The notes under the pieces were generated by a model. The model saw only the letters and a program-made list of their open reading frames with translations. It was not told the origin of the DNA and searched no databases. Shown one piece after another: positions 56,503 to 64,000 of a DNA stretch of 64,000 nucleotides. A program made the position numbers and the translations under genes. Source of the DNA: CAZUMJ01 sp964621605. GTDB taxonomy: Bacteria > Actinomycetota > Acidimicrobiia > Acidimicrobiales > Iamiaceae. Numbering within the stretch: the stretch's first letter is position 1; every line of letters begins with the position of its first letter. The stretch lies in contig CAZUMJ010000001.1 of the NCBI GenBank assembly GCA_964621605.1, positions 1 through 64,000 on the forward strand. Reading direction: 5' to 3'.

Positions 56503-59478
56503 ATGTCTACGCCCACCCCATCTGTTGCCCTGAGTGCACCGCACGCCCAGCCCGTCGACGCGGTCGCGGCCGCCTTCGAGGTCGTCCCGGGTCGTGGGCT
56601 CGCGTCCGACGACGCCGCGCAGCGACTTCGTCGTGACGGCCCCAACGCGCTGCCCGAGGCCGAGTCGCGGGCAGCGTGGAAGCGCTTCCTCGATCAGTTC
56701 CGATCGGGGCTCATCCTCGTGCTCGTCGCTGCCGCGGTGATCGCCGGCGCAGTCGGGCATCTCAAGGACGCGCTCATCATCGCCGCGGTCCTCCTGCTGA
56801 ACGCGGTGCTCGGGTACGTCCAGGAGTCTCGTGCCGAGGCGGGGCTGGCGGCGCTCACGTCGATGCTCGCGACAACCGCACGTGTGCGCCGCGACGGAGC
56901 CGCCATCGACATTCCGGCCGAGGATGTCGTGCGGGGTGATGTCGTGCTGCTCGAGGCGGGCGACCGCGTCCCGGCGGACGCCCGGGTGCTCGTGGCGCAC
57001 CAAGCCGAGGTCGATGAGTCGGCACTCACTGGTGAGTCGGTGCCGGTGGCGAAGGCCGACGTCGTGGTCGACGCAGACGCCGCCGTCGCTGACCGCCACG
57101 ACATGATCTTCCGGACCACGCTGGTGACCCGGGGTCGAGTCGAGGCGATCGTGACCGCGGTCGGGGTCGAGACCGAGCTTGGCAAGGTGGCCGCGCTGCT
57201 CCAGGCAACGGAGCGCAAGAGCACGCCGTTGCAGGCGCAGCTCGACCGTCTGGGGCAGCGACTCGCGTTCGTCGCCTTCGGTGCGGTGATCGTCTACGGC
57301 GCGTTGAGCCTCTTCCGTGGCCATTCCATCGGCGACACGGCCCTGCGCGCGGTGGCCTTGGCGGTAGCCGCGATTCCCGAGGGCCTTCCCGCGGTGGTCA
57401 CCGTAGCGCTGGCGGTCGGAACCTCGCAGATGGCCAAGCGCGGCGCCATCGTGCGTCGGCTCGCTTCGGTCGAGACGCTTGGAGCCACCTCGGTGATCTG
57501 CTCCGACAAGACCGGCACCTTGACCCTCAACGAGATGACCGCGCGGCGACTGGCGCTGCCCGATGGCCGACGGTGGGATGTCACCGGCGAGGGCTATGGC
57601 ATCGCCGGCAACCTCGAGTCGGCGGCGACAGCCGAAGCCTGGGCGTACCCCGACGAGCACCACACCCCAGACGAGGTCCTCCACCGAGCGTTGCTCGGGT
57701 TGGCCCTGTGCAGCGACGCACGCCACGTCGACGGCGAACTGGTCGGTGACCCCACCGAAGGGGCGCTGGTGGTGCTCGCCGCGAAGGGCGGCGTCGACGT
57801 CGATGCGGTTCGTGCGCGCTTCCCACGCATCGGCGAGGTTCCGTTCGACCCGGCCGTGAAGCTCATGGCGACGGCGCACGAGATCGACGGCGTACCCCGC
57901 CTGGTCGTGAAGGGTGCCCCCGATGTGCTCCTCGCTCGCTGCGCACTCACCCCGGCGCACCGTGCCGCTGCCGAGGCCGAGATGCTGGTGTCGATGCGGG
58001 CGGGCGGGCGTGTGCTCGGGGTGGCGGACGTTCCCATTCGCGACCGTGCAGTGCTTGCGTCACCTGAGGCGCTTCTCGACGCCGCACAAGACCTGACGCT
58101 CGTGGCGCTCGTCGGCATCGTCGACCCGCCCCGAGCCGAGGCCGCGGAGGCCATCGCCGAATGTGCTCGGGCGGGCGTTCGCTTCACGATGATCACGGGC
58201 GATCACGCCACCACCGCGGCCGCGATCGCCGAGTCGGTCGGCATCACCGGCACGGTCCTCACCGGGGCCGATCTCGACGGCCTCTCCGATGATGCCCTCG
58301 CGGAGCGCATCGAGGAGGTCGGTGTCGTCGCCCGTGTCTCACCCGAGCACAAGGTCCGCATCGTCGCGGCCTATCAACGCGCCGGGCGCGTCGTCGCGAT
58401 GACGGGCGACGGCGTCAACGATGCGCCCGCGTTGCGCGCCGCCGACATCGGCGTCGCGATGGGCATCACGGGCACCGCGGTCGCGAAGGAAGCGGCCGAC
58501 CTCGTGCTCACCGATGATCACGTCGGCACGATCGTGGCCGCGGTCGCGCGTGGCCGCGCCCTCTACCGCAACATCGTCACGTTCGTCCGGTTCCAGTTGT
58601 CCACCAACATCGGGGCGCTGTTGTCGATCTTGGTCGCCGAGATCCTGCGGCTCCCCGTGCCGTTCACGGCCGCGCAGCTCCTCTGGGTGAACCTGATCAT
58701 GGACGGACCACCCGCCTTGGCGCTCGCGGTCGATCCGCCGACGGGGCACGAACTCGAGGTGCCCCCTCGTAACGCCCACGAGGGCATCCTGTCGTGGCGC
58801 CGCCTCGCAGGCCTGTTCGGGGTCGCAAGCGTGATGGCGGGCGGGGTCATCGGCATCCTGCAGTGGGGTGAGCACCAGGGGTATAGCGAGGAACACACGG
58901 CCACGCTCGCCTTCACCACCTTCGTGTTGTTCCAGGTCGTGAACGCGATCGTCGCCCGCAGTCCCGGGGTCTCGGTCTTCAAGCGGGAAACCCTGCGCAA
59001 CGGCCGCCTGTGGGTGGCGCTCATCGGCGTCGTGGCACTTCAGGTGCTGGCCGTCCAGGTCCGCGCGGTCGGTGACCTGTTCGACACGGTGGCACTGTCG
59101 GCCGACGACTGGGCGTTTGCCGCGGTGGTGGCGCTCAGCCTTCTCATCGTCACGGAGCTCGCCGGCTCGCTGGCGCGGCTGTTCGGTCCGTCCGGCGCTG
59201 TGGGTCGAGCGCTGGCGACCGGTCCGCTGGCGCACGTCGCACGCGGGGTCAAGATGGTCGTGATCGGGCTGGTCGGCGCCGCGCTGCTCGTGGCCGGCGT
59301 GGTGATGATCGTCCTGCCCGGGCCGGGTCTGCTGGTGATCATCGCGGGACTTGCAGTGCTGGCCACGCAGTTCGCTTGGGCGGAGCGCTTGCTCACCCGC
59401 GCCAAGGAGCACGCCGAGAAGGCGAAGGAGAAGGTGAAGGGCGTCGCGGGCGGTGGTCGCCGCAAGCGAGGCCGTTAG
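56503..59478 (+). CDS. P-type cation ATPase (Ca2+-type, P2) with C-terminal PGPGW module
   Basis: 991 residues. Cation_ATPase_N, actuator motif LTGESVPV, IPEGLP at 291-296 in M4, phosphorylated Asp335 in DKTGTLT, hinge TGDGVNDAPAL, and M6 LLWVNLIMDGPPALAL identify a PMR1/SERCA-like pump. After the last pump helices the protein continues with a hydrophobic segment containing VLPGPGLLVIIAGLAVLATQFAWAE (PGPG at 939-942), the TMEM_PGPGW family, and ends in a Lys-rich tail. GGAGG precedes the ATG. The fusion of a pump with this module is unusual. Confidence 0.92.
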   Translation: MSTPTPSVALSAPHAQPVDAVAAAFEVVPGRGLASDDAAQRLRRDGPNALPEAESRAAWKRFLDQFRSGLILVLVAAAVIAGAVGHLKDALIIAAVLLLNAVLGYVQESRAEAGLAALTSMLATTARVRRDGAAIDIPAEDVVRGDVVLLEAGDRVPADARVLVAHQAEVDESALTGESVPVAKADVVVDADAAVADRHDMIFRTTLVTRGRVEAIVTAVGVETELGKVAALLQATERKSTPLQAQLDRLGQRLAFVAFGAVIVYGALSLFRGHSIGDTALRAVALAVAAIPEGLPAVVTVALAVGTSQMAKRGAIVRRLASVETLGATSVICSDKTGTLTLNEMTARRLALPDGRRWDVTGEGYGIAGNLESAATAEAWAYPDEHHTPDEVLHRALLGLALCSDARHVDGELVGDPTEGALVVLAAKGGVDVDAVRARFPRIGEVPFDPAVKLMATAHEIDGVPRLVVKGAPDVLLARCALTPAHRAAAEAEMLVSMRAGGRVLGVADVPIRDRAVLASPEALLDAAQDLTLVALVGIVDPPRAEAAEAIAECARAGVRFTMITGDHATTAAAIAESVGITGTVLTGADLDGLSDDALAERIEEVGVVARVSPEHKVRIVAAYQRAGRVVAMTGDGVNDAPALRAADIGVAMGITGTAVAKEAADLVLTDDHVGTIVAAVARGRALYRNIVTFVRFQLSTNIGALLSILVAEILRLPVPFTAAQLLWVNLIMDGPPALALAVDPPTGHELEVPPRNAHEGILSWRRLAGLFGVASVMAGGVIGILQWGEHQGYSEEHTATLAFTTFVLFQVVNAIVARSPGVSVFKRETLRNGRLWVALIGVVALQVLAVQVRAVGDLFDTVALSADDWAFAAVVALSLLIVTELAGSLARLFGPSGAVGRALATGPLAHVARGVKMVVIGLVGAALLVAGVVMIVLPGPGLLVIIAGLAVLATQFAWAERLLTRAKEHAEKAKEKVKGVAGGGRRKRGR

Positions 59479-59547
59479 CTCGCAAGACGAGGTCTGCTCC
59501 GCCTCGCGTCGCCTGGTGGAGCCAGCTCGGTGTCGTTGCAGCCGCCG

Positions 59548-60012
59548 TCAGCAGGCGTCGACGAACTCCTGCACCACGAACGTGTAGCCCGTCGTCGGGT
59601 TGGTGGCGACGCCGGTCCCCAGGTGGTCGTACGCGGGGTCGAGGATGTTGGCGCGGTGCCCTGGCGACGCCATGAACGCCTGCTCGATCGACGGCAACGC
59701 CTTCGAGACGTCGAGCGTGCCGGCCATGCCGACGTTCTCGCCGACCTTGTACCAGGTGCCCGCCGGGTACCCGGTCCCCCAGGTGTCGTGCGACAGCGTC
59801 GGCGGGTTCGTGGCGGCGAGGTGTTCCGCCCACGCTTGCGCCTTGGCGTCCGCGGCCGAGTAGTCGGCGAGCGCTGGCTGGCCGTTGGCGGTGCGGTCGG
59901 TGTTGGTCAGGTTGCGCACGGTGACCTGGTTGGCGGAGAGGCACGCGGAGGCGAGCATAACGACGGCAACCAGAGCGATGCCCAGCCGGGGGAGGCGACG
60001 AGCGACGGTCAT
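59548..60012 (-). CDS. CAP/SCP-domain lipoprotein
   Basis: 154 residues. Signal with lipobox ASAC near residue 24. CAP landmarks are the His in LSHDTWGTGY, VGENVGMAG, AFMASPGHRANILDP and YDHLGTGVA. Secreted bacterial CAP proteins of this size resemble YkwD; the activity is unknown. Convergent with the P-type ATPase gene and separated by about 200 bp from the divergent fusion gene at 60219. No clear -10 or ribosome-binding site, so the exact start is uncertain. Confidence 0.87.
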   Translation of the reverse strand: MTVARRLPRLGIALVAVVMLASACLSANQVTVRNLTNTDRTANGQPALADYSAADAKAQAWAEHLAATNPPTLSHDTWGTGYPAGTWYKVGENVGMAGTLDVSKALPSIEQAFMASPGHRANILDPAYDHLGTGVATNPTTGYTFVVQEFVDAC

Positions 60013-60184
60013 GCCTAGGTTTCGGCGGATGGCCTCACGCGCTTTACCCCTGCCGACTGACCTTGCGTCTCGTGGACACCTCAGCCCGATGTTCGGTCAG
60101 ACCCCTGCATGAAAGTGCCAAAATCGGTCGCATCTGTTCGTAAAGAGATGGGGTCGGGCACGAACGGCGTCACGGGCGAGCGAT

Positions 60185-60209
60185 AGCGTGCGGACGCGCT
60201 CCTCCGAGG
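60185..60209 (+). promoter_or_regulatory. -10 box TAGCGT and ribosome-binding site of the fusion gene
   Basis: TAGCGT (60185-60190) is followed by GAGG (about 60206-60209), nine bases before the ATG at 60219, giving a leader of about 22 nt. The rest of 60013-60218 is a divergent promoter region without a gene. Confidence 0.5.
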
Positions 60210-60218
60210 TGACCCGCT

Positions 60219-63200
60219 ATGCCCGACGACCCCGACCACGCACCGAGCTCACCGACGCCGGAGCGCCGCTTCCTTCCCGACGGTCGCCCGATGGCGACCA
60301 AGCGGGTGAAGAAGAAGCCGTCGGGCGATGCCGCCGCGCCTGCAGTGCCGCCCCCGGGAGGCGACGAGGCTGCGCCCGCTCGCCCGCTCGTGGAGGACCT
60401 TGTGTCCATCGCGGTGCCGCTCGGCGGACGGGTGCTCGTCACGTCCGACCTGCACCTCGGGCAGCACGCCACCGACGACTCCGACGTCGTGGCGACCGAA
60501 CTGGCGCGACGCCTCGACCAGTGGACGGGGCCGGGCGTCGTCGTGCTCAACGGAGACTGCTTCGAGCTCCTTGCCGAATCGCATCTCGATCCGGGCCGCG
60601 CGCTGCTCGCCCACCCGCGGCTCGCGGCAGCGCTGCAATCGTTCGCGGAGGCCCCCGATCGCCGGGTGGTCGTCGTGCCGGGGAACCACGACGGCTGCCT
60701 CGCCTGGCACGCGCCTGCGGTACGCACCTTGCGCCATCGCATCGGAGCCGACATCGTGCTTGCGGTCGATCTCGCGATCGAAACCGGGGCAGGGGTGCGT
60801 CACGTGCGGGTCGAGCACGGGCACCGCTTCGATCCCTACAACGTGACGGACGATCCACGGAACCCGGGCGAGACGCCGCTCGGTCATCACGTCGTCGTGG
60901 CGCTTTCGAATCTCGACAGACCGGGCGCGGAGTGGCTGGCGGATGCCCGCCTGCTGGTCGACCCCCGGTCGGCCGCGTCGTTTGCGTTCTCCCGCCTTTT
61001 CTATCGACGGTTGGTGCGGAGCTTCGGGTGGCTGGTGGCGCCCTTTCTCGTCATGCTCGGCGCGGGTGCCGTCGCCGTTGGCGCACACGTCACCCATCAC
61101 CACGGTGTGGCCGCCAGCGCCCGTTCCTGGATGGCCGCCACCGGCTTGGGCGGCGTCGCGGTCGTGACGGTCATGTCGGTCGCAGGACTGTTGTGGTGGT
61201 CGTCGCTTCGCGGGCCGTTGCGGGCGCTCGGAGCCGGGGCATTCCTCGACGGATCTGACGACGACGACCCCGCGGCAGAGCAGAACGACGCCGCGCGCGC
61301 CTTCGGCCACCGGCTGGTGAGGGACGGCGCCACGGGGTACGTCACCGGACACACCCACGATGCCGAGTTGTTCGACCTCGGCGACGGCTTCTACGCCAAC
61401 ACCGGCGCCTCGGGCGTGGTGTTGATGGAGCGCCGCGGGCGCCTCGGGCTGCCCTCCGCGTGGGTGCGAGGGCGCCAGCAGACCTGGCTCGAGCTCGAAG
61501 CCGGCCCGGACGTCCGGGCATCGTTGCACCACACCTGCACGCCGCGCCCGTCCGGGAGCCTGCTCGAACGTGCCTGTACCCGGCGTGCCGCGGAGGTGGA
61601 ACGGGTCGACGAGTCCCGGCCCGGAGCCATCGCGACCTGGCCCGGTGGCACCGACTTCCCGGTGCACGACTCCGGTTCGGTGCAGGTGCGTCGTCGTGCC
61701 CGACGCGTCGGCGCGTTCGCGCTTGCCGTGGCCGGCATCGTCAACGTCGTCTCCGCGGTGACGCCACCGTTGCGCGAGCGCCTGCACGCGTTGACGCAGT
61801 ACGTCCCGCTGGCGTTGACACAGGCGGCGGCCGCGTTGGTCGTGTTGTTGGGCTTGGTGCTCCTGTTGTTGTCGCGCGGCATCCGCCGCGGTCAGCACCG
61901 GGCGTGGGTGATTGCGGTGTCGGTGCTGTTCGTCTCGCTGCTGTCCCACGTGGTGAAGGGCCTCGACGTCGAGGAAGCCCTCACGTCGGCCGTGGTGCTC
62001 GTCTACCTCCTCGCGACTCGTGAGCACTTCCACGCTCGTGCCGACGCCGGCTCGTGGCGCCGCGGTGCGCTGGTGCTCCTGGGTGGTGCAGCGGTGGCGA
62101 TCGCCGGTGGGGTTGCCGCGGTCGAGGTCTTCCCCGGGCGTCACGAACCGCGCCTCGGGCTCGGTCGAGCGACGGTCGCGGTGGCGCAGCGTCTCGTGGG
62201 TGTGCAGACGATCGCGATCACCGATCGCCTCGACGACTTCCTCACACCCACGCTGCTCGCGGTCACGGCGGGCCTCGTCGTGTACCTGGGGTGGGTGCTG
62301 TTCCGTCCGGTGCTCGCGCAACGGCTGGCACCCGAGACGCCCGAGGCCGCCGACCGCGCCCGTGTCGCGGTTGCGACGTACGGCGGCGACACGCTCGCGT
62401 ACTTCGCGTTGCGTGACGACAAGCGGTGGTTCTTCCACGGCGAGACCCTCGTCGCGTATGCGGTCACGAACGGCGTGGCGCTGGTGTCACCCGACCCGAT
62501 CGGTCCGGTCGCGGAACGGCGGCGTGCATGGCTGGCGTTTCGTCAGTATGCGGACGACCACGGGTGGCCGATCGCCGTGATGGGCGCCTCCGAGGACTGG
62601 TTGCCCGTCTATCAGGCGACAGGCATGAAGTCGCTCTATACGGGTGACGAGGCCGTCGTCGATGTGCGGCGGTTCAGCCTCGACGGTGGACGCAACAAGG
62701 GGCTGCGTCAGGCGGTGAACCGCATCGCGAACAACGGCTATCGCATGGAGTTCCACGACCCTGCCGCGCTCGCGCCCGAGCTCGAGGCGGCCCTGCGGGC
62801 GCTCATGACCGAGAGTCGGCGGGGCGAGGTGGAACGTGGGTTCTCCATGACGCTCGGCCGGGTCTTCGACCCCGCCGACAGGGGGCTTCTGCTCGCTGTC
62901 TGCTTCGGCCCCGATGGGACACCCGCCGCGTTCTGCCAGTACGTCCCTGCGCCTGGCATCCAGGGCTACTCCCTCGACCTCATGCGGCGTTCCGAAGCCG
63001 AGGGCCACCCCAACGGTCTCACCGACTATGTGGTGGCCGAGACCATCGCGCACCTGCGCGAGAAGGGCATGGTCGGGCTCGGCCTCAACTTCGCGACGAT
63101 GCGAGGCGTGCTGGCCGGCGAGCGTGGCGACGGCCTGAGCCGTCGTGTGGAGCGCTGGTTCTACAAGAAGATGAGCGACACCATGCAGATCGAGTCGCTG

Positions 63201-63470
63201 TGGCGTTACAACGAGAAGTTCGATCCCGATTGGGTGCCGCGCTACGCGTGTTACGACGCACCCGAGCACCTGCTCCCGTCGGCGGCTGCGCTCGCGAAGG
63301 CGGAGTCGTGGTGGGAGATCCCGGTCGTGGGGCGGTTCTTCATGCCGGACGACGCCGCCGCAGATGGTGGCAAGGAAGCCGATGTGGCTCTCCCGATCGT
63401 GGCGCCCGAGGTGACCGCTTCGGAGGCGACGCCGGACGAGCCGGCGATGCGCCAGGAACCTGTCAGCTGA
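60219..63470 (+). CDS. Metallophosphoesterase fused to MprF/LPG-synthase-like domain
   Basis: 1083 residues. Residues 70-400 form a calcineurin-like phosphoesterase: SDLHLG (Asp77/His79), NGD (112-113), GNHD (155-158), EHGHRFD (200-202) and TGHTHDAE near 380, interrupted by two membrane spans. Several spans follow (about 495-680), as in MprF-type flippases but fewer. The C-terminal DUF2156 domain (about 700-1040) has YTGDEAVVDVRRFSLDGG, LRQAVNRI and GFSMTLGRVFD, the fold that transfers aminoacyl groups to phosphatidylglycerol. The combination suggests lipid hydrolysis or remodelling plus aminoacylation in the membrane. Ends eight bases into the convergent hydrolase. Confidence 0.88.
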   Translation: MPDDPDHAPSSPTPERRFLPDGRPMATKRVKKKPSGDAAAPAVPPPGGDEAAPARPLVEDLVSIAVPLGGRVLVTSDLHLGQHATDDSDVVATELARRLDQWTGPGVVVLNGDCFELLAESHLDPGRALLAHPRLAAALQSFAEAPDRRVVVVPGNHDGCLAWHAPAVRTLRHRIGADIVLAVDLAIETGAGVRHVRVEHGHRFDPYNVTDDPRNPGETPLGHHVVVALSNLDRPGAEWLADARLLVDPRSAASFAFSRLFYRRLVRSFGWLVAPFLVMLGAGAVAVGAHVTHHHGVAASARSWMAATGLGGVAVVTVMSVAGLLWWSSLRGPLRALGAGAFLDGSDDDDPAAEQNDAARAFGHRLVRDGATGYVTGHTHDAELFDLGDGFYANTGASGVVLMERRGRLGLPSAWVRGRQQTWLELEAGPDVRASLHHTCTPRPSGSLLERACTRRAAEVERVDESRPGAIATWPGGTDFPVHDSGSVQVRRRARRVGAFALAVAGIVNVVSAVTPPLRERLHALTQYVPLALTQAAAALVVLLGLVLLLLSRGIRRGQHRAWVIAVSVLFVSLLSHVVKGLDVEEALTSAVVLVYLLATREHFHARADAGSWRRGALVLLGGAAVAIAGGVAAVEVFPGRHEPRLGLGRATVAVAQRLVGVQTIAITDRLDDFLTPTLLAVTAGLVVYLGWVLFRPVLAQRLAPETPEAADRARVAVATYGGDTLAYFALRDDKRWFFHGETLVAYAVTNGVALVSPDPIGPVAERRRAWLAFRQYADDHGWPIAVMGASEDWLPVYQATGMKSLYTGDEAVVDVRRFSLDGGRNKGLRQAVNRIANNGYRMEFHDPAALAPELEAALRALMTESRRGEVERGFSMTLGRVFDPADRGLLLAVCFGPDGTPAAFCQYVPAPGIQGYSLDLMRRSEAEGHPNGLTDYVVAETIAHLREKGMVGLGLNFATMRGVLAGERGDGLSRRVERWFYKKMSDTMQIESLWRYNEKFDPDWVPRYACYDAPEHLLPSAAALAKAESWWEIPVVGRFFMPDDAAADGGKEADVALPIVAPEVTASEATPDEPAMRQEPVS

Positions 63471-64000
63471 AGATCCGCAGCCACTCGTCCTGGGTGGTGG
63501 GGCGCAGCACCATGTTGCGGCTTCGGGTCTCGCCCATCGACGCGGCGGGCTTCTCGGAGTACAGGTGCCCCGGGTAGAGCATCGTCTCGTCGGGGATCTT
63601 GGCGAGGCGCTGGGTGAGGCTCTCGTACATCTGGACCGGGTCGCTGCCGGGGAGGTCGGTGCGTCCGCAGCCGTTGAGGAAGAGCGTGTCGCCCGAGACG
63701 AGCTTGCCGTCGACGAGGAAGCACTGGCTGCCGGGCGTGTGTCCGGGTGTGTGGATGAGGGTGACCGCGACCTCGCCGACCGTCACCGTGTCTCCGCTGA
63801 CGTGGGTCACGAGGTCGGACTCCGACACCCCCGTCGCACGCACCACCCACGGTGCTTCGTCCGCCTGGACGTGGATGGGCACCGACGTCGATCCCAGCAC
63901 CTCTGCGATGCCATCGATGTGGTGGCCCATGAGGTCACCGCCGACGTGGTCCGGGTGGTAGTGGGTGGCGAGCACGCCGGTCAGGCGCATCCCGTCCGCC
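63463..64000 (-). CDS. Metallo-beta-lactamase-fold hydrolase (glyoxalase II-like), partial
   Basis: At least 175 residues, cut by the right edge: the frame is open upstream of the ATG at 63990 and reads into the edge. THYHPDHVGG (HxHxDH) and PGHTPGSQ carry zinc ligands, VSGDTLFLNGCGRTDLPG gives the bridging Asp, and PGHLYSEKP the last His. This matches hydroxyacylglutathione hydrolase or persulfide-dioxygenase-like enzymes. The missing N-terminus should be about 60-80 residues. Convergent with the fusion gene, overlapping it by eight bases. Confidence 0.88.
   Translation of the reverse strand, partial: ADGMRLTGVLATHYHPDHVGGDLMGHHIDGIAEVLGSTSVPIHVQADEAPWVVRATGVSESDLVTHVSGDTVTVGEVAVTLIHTPGHTPGSQCFLVDGKLVSGDTLFLNGCGRTDLPGSDPVQMYESLTQRLAKIPDETMLYPGHLYSEKPAASMGETRSRNMVLRPTTQDEWLRIFS

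Overview
The window is a high-GC actinobacterial chromosome segment. Marker genes include crgA, a pknB-pbpA-rodA-pstP-fhaB-fhaA cell-division/signalling cluster, DUF3151, LIP-family lipase, PASTA kinase and many GTG starts. The absence of pknA beside pknB and the mixture of families fit a deep-branching lineage such as Acidimicrobiia, but that placement is inference. Many genes carry a TANNNT hexamer 6-8 nt before the start codon and no Shine-Dalgarno sequence, the signature of leaderless mRNAs; others have clear GGAGG-type sites.

Layout. 1-2.9 kb: end of an integrated element, with a large unrecognised protein open at the left edge and a 3' half-copy of tRNA-Ala(TGC) as attachment-site scar. 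3-8.9 kb: a ParB-like hypothetical, an autoregulated TetR operon with two membrane proteins, a GT-C-like membrane protein, DUF3151 and an alpha/beta hydrolase. 9-14.9 kb: PHB-depolymerase-type lipoprotein esterase, large lipoprotein, ferredoxin-NADP reductase, mesaconyl-CoA hydratase-like protein and a 2OG-Fe(II) oxygenase. 14.9-18.2 kb: molybdate operon modA-(HTH-TOBE regulator)-modB-modC. 18.2-25.7 kb: orphan solute-binding lipoprotein, MarR regulator, then a minus-strand run of long-chain acyl-CoA ligase, secreted metalloprotease with DUF4214 repeats, HAD phosphatase and DNA methylase. 25.7-28.6 kb: lgt, acetyl-CoA acetyltransferase, small zinc-ribbon membrane protein. 28.8-29.5 kb: RHH antitoxin with a frameshifted Doc toxin.

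29.7-41.5 kb: the cluster crgA, pabA/trpG, (LuxR-type ATPase regulator), pknB, pbpA, rodA, pstP, fhaB, fhaA, tRNA-Leu(CAG). This is the oriC-proximal order of Mycobacterium, except that pknA is missing and a LuxR/AAA regulator sits between pabA and pknB. PknB and PstP phosphorylate/dephosphorylate envelope proteins, FhaA/FhaB read the phosphothreonines, and RodA/PbpA build peptidoglycan.

41.6-43.9 kb: a decayed accessory patch downstream of tRNA-Leu: metallophosphoesterase, a 5'-truncated gene remnant, a tyrosine-recombinase C-terminal fragment, palindromic and tandem repeats, and a methyltransferase pseudogene. 44.1-47.1 kb: an SPFH/SHOCT protein, a double zinc-ribbon membrane protein and a small membrane protein, resembling Bacillus YdjI/YdjG/YdjH without PspA. 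47.1-53.9 kb: a DNA methyltransferase with an extra C-terminal domain, lipoprotein, class III adenylate cyclase, serine esterase, LIP lipase, enoyl-CoA hydratase. 54-64 kb: MFS exporter, CorA-like transporter, a P-type ATPase fused to a PGPGW module, a CAP-domain lipoprotein, a fusion of metallophosphoesterase with an MprF-type lysyltransferase domain, and a metallo-beta-lactamase-fold hydrolase cut by the right edge.
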